From: an uncultured bacterium
GTDB lineage: Bacteria; Cyanobacteriota; Vampirovibrionia; Gastranaerophilales; Gastranaerophilaceae
DNA length: 64,000 bases
Assembly: GCA_902774905.1 (NCBI GenBank)
Contig: CACYKF010000004.1
Span: 119,818 to 183,817 of the forward strand
Direction: 5' to 3'
Part shown: one piece after another, positions 62,601 to 64,000 of the stretch
How positions within the stretch are numbered: position 1 is the first letter of the stretch
Layout: every line of letters starts with the position of its first letter
Notes under the pieces: generated by a model
What the model was told of the DNA's origin: nothing
The model's database searches: none
The model's input: the letters and a program-made list of their open reading frames with translations, nothing else
Made by a program: the position numbers and the translations under genes

Positions 62601-62718
62601 AAGCCAGAAACCTTTTGCAATTACTATAATTGGCGGACTTACTTTTGGCACCGTTATTACAATATTTTTAGTACCTCTACTGTATAAACTGACAAAGGAG
62701 AAAAAATGCGAAATTTAA
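59656..62718 (+). CDS. Heavy-metal-type RND efflux pump (CusA/CzcA family)
   Basis: The 1020-residue protein has the RND plan: 12 membrane spans in two sets and two large periplasmic loops. Features of the metal-transport branch are the opening LKTLDIEAYPDFTSPMVQVITE, the fourth-span motif MGAVDFGILVDAAVILAEN with the two Asp of the proton relay, and the matching VGLIAAIGVSIQNSVIILSSL in the second half. The substrate is probably a metal cation, but organic compounds are possible. GAGGAAATGG precedes the ATG. It is coupled to both neighbours by overlaps. Confidence 0.9.
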   Translation: MNFNKLIKYVLKNKKIVLILSVIMMLTGLFCLKTLDIEAYPDFTSPMVQVITEMSGKSAEDVERLATIPLEKELNGIPHEKMLYSNSLFGLSVIKVVFDDNMPSNLIRQQVLERISQADLPEDIKPQLGPDASPIGEIFRYTLESDFYNPMTLKALEDWDMERAFKQVKGVINVNSFGGPVKTYKVILNHEKIRFYNLDVREVYDAIKQSNSTAGGHYIDNNNQAFIVRGIGLFTDIESLKNTVISSQKGTPIRIKDVGEVVIEPAVRLGQVGKNFNDDTVEGIVLMRKSENPSKTIKNLKRSLPDIISELPKGVKLVPIYDRSTLINNTMKTISHNVILGIFFVVVILYAFIKNLRLTLITSLTIPLALSFAFILFKIFSIPANLLSMGAVDFGILVDAAVILAENIYTKISGYKNNLTECRKKVLVYKAVKEMWQPIFFSTLIILCCFLPIFAFNGVAGKLFHPLAFTMGFSLIGAVITSLFIIPVLVSKFLHSVKIKEQPEIFGKFYEKLLDKTLKSPKKFFIILGGILISSFILLPFIGSEFLPNLDEGNIWLRVTVIPRSTTINHSVEVARQIRETLLKYPEVTNVISHIGSADDGEDPNLLSNIENMVDLKLSKKWRFKFHKNKQKLINDMERSLNEIPGITTYFTQYIQDNVEEAVSGSKGQVVLKIYGHDLYNLQKLQDEAVELLGKVRGIVDISYDQIIGQPQYQIKADRTKAARYGLKSDDIQKVIEIAIGGKNATQIIKNEKRFNVFLRLEQEDRNSLEKLENIIVKTPDGISVPLSNVANITNDNGAMIITRSENQRVAIIRFNIRNRDLGSTVNEAEKLLKKELKLPDNYRIKWAGQSESQKSANIRLGIILPLTILLISAILFIHYKKKRYVGIALCTILPVLSGAIFILFLTKTYFSISAGVGLIAAIGVSIQNSVIILSSLIKTNTLGDEELKSLACKRLRPVLSASLVAILGLMPAALSNGIGAQSQKPFAITIIGGLTFGTVITIFLVPLLYKLTKEKKCEI

Positions 62719-63881
62719 TAATACTATTGATAGTTTCCCTGATTTGCTGCGGCTGCGGAAAAATCGAAAACACAAAACATGATGCTATAAAAATAATTAA
62801 ATTAACCCAGAGCCAAGAAGAAAACGCAAAAATAGAAACAGCAAAAGTAACATACGAAAAATTGAAAACCGAAATTACACTTCCGGCACAATTTAAAGCG
62901 CAAAATAAATCGTTGGAAAAAATTTATGCACCAATGGAAGGTAAAATTGAAAAAATATATTTTGATATAGGTGATACGATTAAAAAAGGTGATACAATAG
63001 CTCTTTTAAAAACCGATGAAATAAGCCAAATTCAGCTTGAATTTTTAGAAAAAATTATGGATATTGAATCAGACATTAAAACTCAAAGCGCACAATGCAC
63101 GCTTTCAAACAGCGAATACGAAAGAGAGCGTACTCTATACAATGAAAAAATATCCTCAAGGGCAGATTATGAAAGAGCATTGGCTGAAAAACAGAAAGAT
63201 ATTGCAAAACTAAATTCCCTAAAATCAAAACGCAGCGCACTCATTAACGTTTACCGCAGTCGTTTGGGAGTTTACGGAGCAAACATTGACACTGTTTTAA
63301 AAACAAAAAAGGCGCAGCCTTATATTGAATTAAAAGCCTCTATCGGCGGAGTTTTGCTTGAGCGAAAAGTTAATACGGGAGAATTTGTAGAAGATAACAA
63401 AGAAATATTTGCACTGGCGGATTTATCAACGATTTGGCTTGTCGGTTATGCTTTTGAAAAAGATTCAGCGAAACTCGCTGTCGGTCAAAAAGTTGAAGCC
63501 AAAAGCGGAAATGAAAGTATTGAGGGAGTGTTGTCCTATGTTTCTCCGATATTGGATAACGAAACAAAAACTCTTGAAGTCAGAGCAGATATAGAAAATT
63601 CCGATTTTAAATTTAAACCGAATATATATGCTGAAATTATTGTAAATACAGGAGAGAAAGAAACGCTTGTTGTGCCTGATGGTGCAATAGAAAAATACGG
63701 CGATTATAATTTTGCTTATGTTAAGACTAAGGAGGGAACTTACGAGGAGAGAAAAGTAGAAACAGGGCTAAAAAACGAAAAATACACAGAAATTCTCTCA
63801 GGCTTGAAAGAAGGTGAAACAGTAGTAACAAATGGTATATTTTCACTCTTGGGCGAAAGCATAAAAATGAGTGAAAAATAA
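62706..63881 (+). CDS. Efflux adaptor (membrane fusion) lipoprotein, CzcB type
   Basis: The 391-residue protein begins with a hydrophobic segment and a Cys cluster (VSLICCGCGKIEN) that suits a lipoprotein signal. The adaptor layout follows: a barrel-sandwich half-motif (IYAPMEGKIEKIYFDIGDTIKKGD), a long helical hairpin (about 105-165), the second half (ELKASIGGVLLERKVNTGEFV), and beta-barrel domains. It connects the pump with the outer channel. It overlaps the pump gene by 13 bases. Gene order channel-pump-adaptor differs from the classical channel-adaptor-pump order. Confidence 0.88.
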   Translation: MRNLIILLIVSLICCGCGKIENTKHDAIKIIKLTQSQEENAKIETAKVTYEKLKTEITLPAQFKAQNKSLEKIYAPMEGKIEKIYFDIGDTIKKGDTIALLKTDEISQIQLEFLEKIMDIESDIKTQSAQCTLSNSEYERERTLYNEKISSRADYERALAEKQKDIAKLNSLKSKRSALINVYRSRLGVYGANIDTVLKTKKAQPYIELKASIGGVLLERKVNTGEFVEDNKEIFALADLSTIWLVGYAFEKDSAKLAVGQKVEAKSGNESIEGVLSYVSPILDNETKTLEVRADIENSDFKFKPNIYAEIIVNTGEKETLVVPDGAIEKYGDYNFAYVKTKEGTYEERKVETGLKNEKYTEILSGLKEGETVVTNGIFSLLGESIKMSEK

Positions 63882-64000
63882 AAATCTGAACACGATTAAA
63901 ACACTCATTAAACGGCATTTATTGTTAAAATTTTTTGAAAACTTCCGACTAAATATGTCAAACTCGGTATACTTTATCTCAAAATCCCTCATACACAGTA
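63882..64000. other. End of window with a TTCCGACT/CTCGG motif
   Basis: No gene is visible. At 63943-63967, TTCCGACT, then TATGT, then CTCGG resembles the right part of the operator cluster at 54896-54920 in the same orientation (about 20 of 26 positions by eye). Confidence 0.3.

Noticed and set aside
1..64000. tRNA and rRNA genes
   Set aside because: I scanned the gene gaps for T-loop-like GTTCGAATC and acceptor stems and found no convincing candidate.

Overview
The window is AT-rich bacterial DNA from a fermentative anaerobe. I infer a gut relative of the non-photosynthetic Cyanobacteria (Gastranaerophilales / Melainabacteria group). The reasons are an AMIN-domain envelope protein, Gram-negative-type efflux with an outer-membrane channel, a pyrophosphate-dependent phosphofructokinase with AdhE and lactate dehydrogenase, and several unrelated hypothetical proteins that share a short N/Q-rich N-terminus ending in Phe-Gly. 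This assignment is an inference, not a database result. No rRNA, tRNA or CRISPR array was seen.

Layout: 1-6.0 kb holds an AMIN-domain protein cut by the window edge, era, an oligopeptide ABC ATPase and adhE with a good promoter and a Rex/Crp-like operator. 6.4-15.0 kb holds a small FG-motif protein, a branched-chain aminotransferase, fabG, a possible 24-residue membrane peptide, a TPR protein, a GGDEF/HD-GYP protein, fabF and acpP. 15.2-25.3 kb holds an FG-motif protein, a PIN toxin-antitoxin pair, PPi-PFK, dnaN, a MarR regulator, a restriction-modification pair, and a partner-switching module (STAS protein plus a phosphatase fused to an anti-sigma-kinase-like domain). 25.4-31.5 kb holds fabD, a secreted GH13 enzyme interrupted by an in-frame TGA, an acyltransferase, a WYL regulator and an SH3-like secreted protein. 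32.0-45.0 kb holds pheT, small unknown genes, a LysM protein, a YkgJ-type protein, a glyoxalase, a TIM-barrel-like protein, a GNAT protein, pepA, hisS and ldh. 45.1-49.5 kb holds a proline-rich repeat protein followed by a radical SAM/SPASM enzyme, a flavodoxin-like reductase, and a secreted protein whose gene is split at a ten-A tract. A short ogt remnant and a cupin follow.

49.6-55.3 kb is a mobile region: an AAA ATPase with a cut C-terminus, six TGAACA direct repeats spaced 20-21 bp, an integrase-fold protein without a catalytic domain, a MuB/TnsC-like ATPase, a MuA/TnsB-like DDE transposase, and a divergent helix-turn-helix gene across a cluster of TCGGAAA-type sites. Beyond it, 55.3-63.9 kb carries an HxlR regulator with a divergent NAD(P)-binding oxidoreductase, then a NarL-type two-component system leading into a CzcC/CzcA/CzcB-type efflux operon.

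Intergenic spaces are rich in palindromic repeats of a few families, several next to terminators. The most notable items are the Mu-like element with its unusual third gene and repeat array, the shared FG N-termini, the repeat-peptide/radical SAM neighbourhood, and two genes broken in ways that may be informative (TGA at a conserved Trp; a poly-A frameshift).
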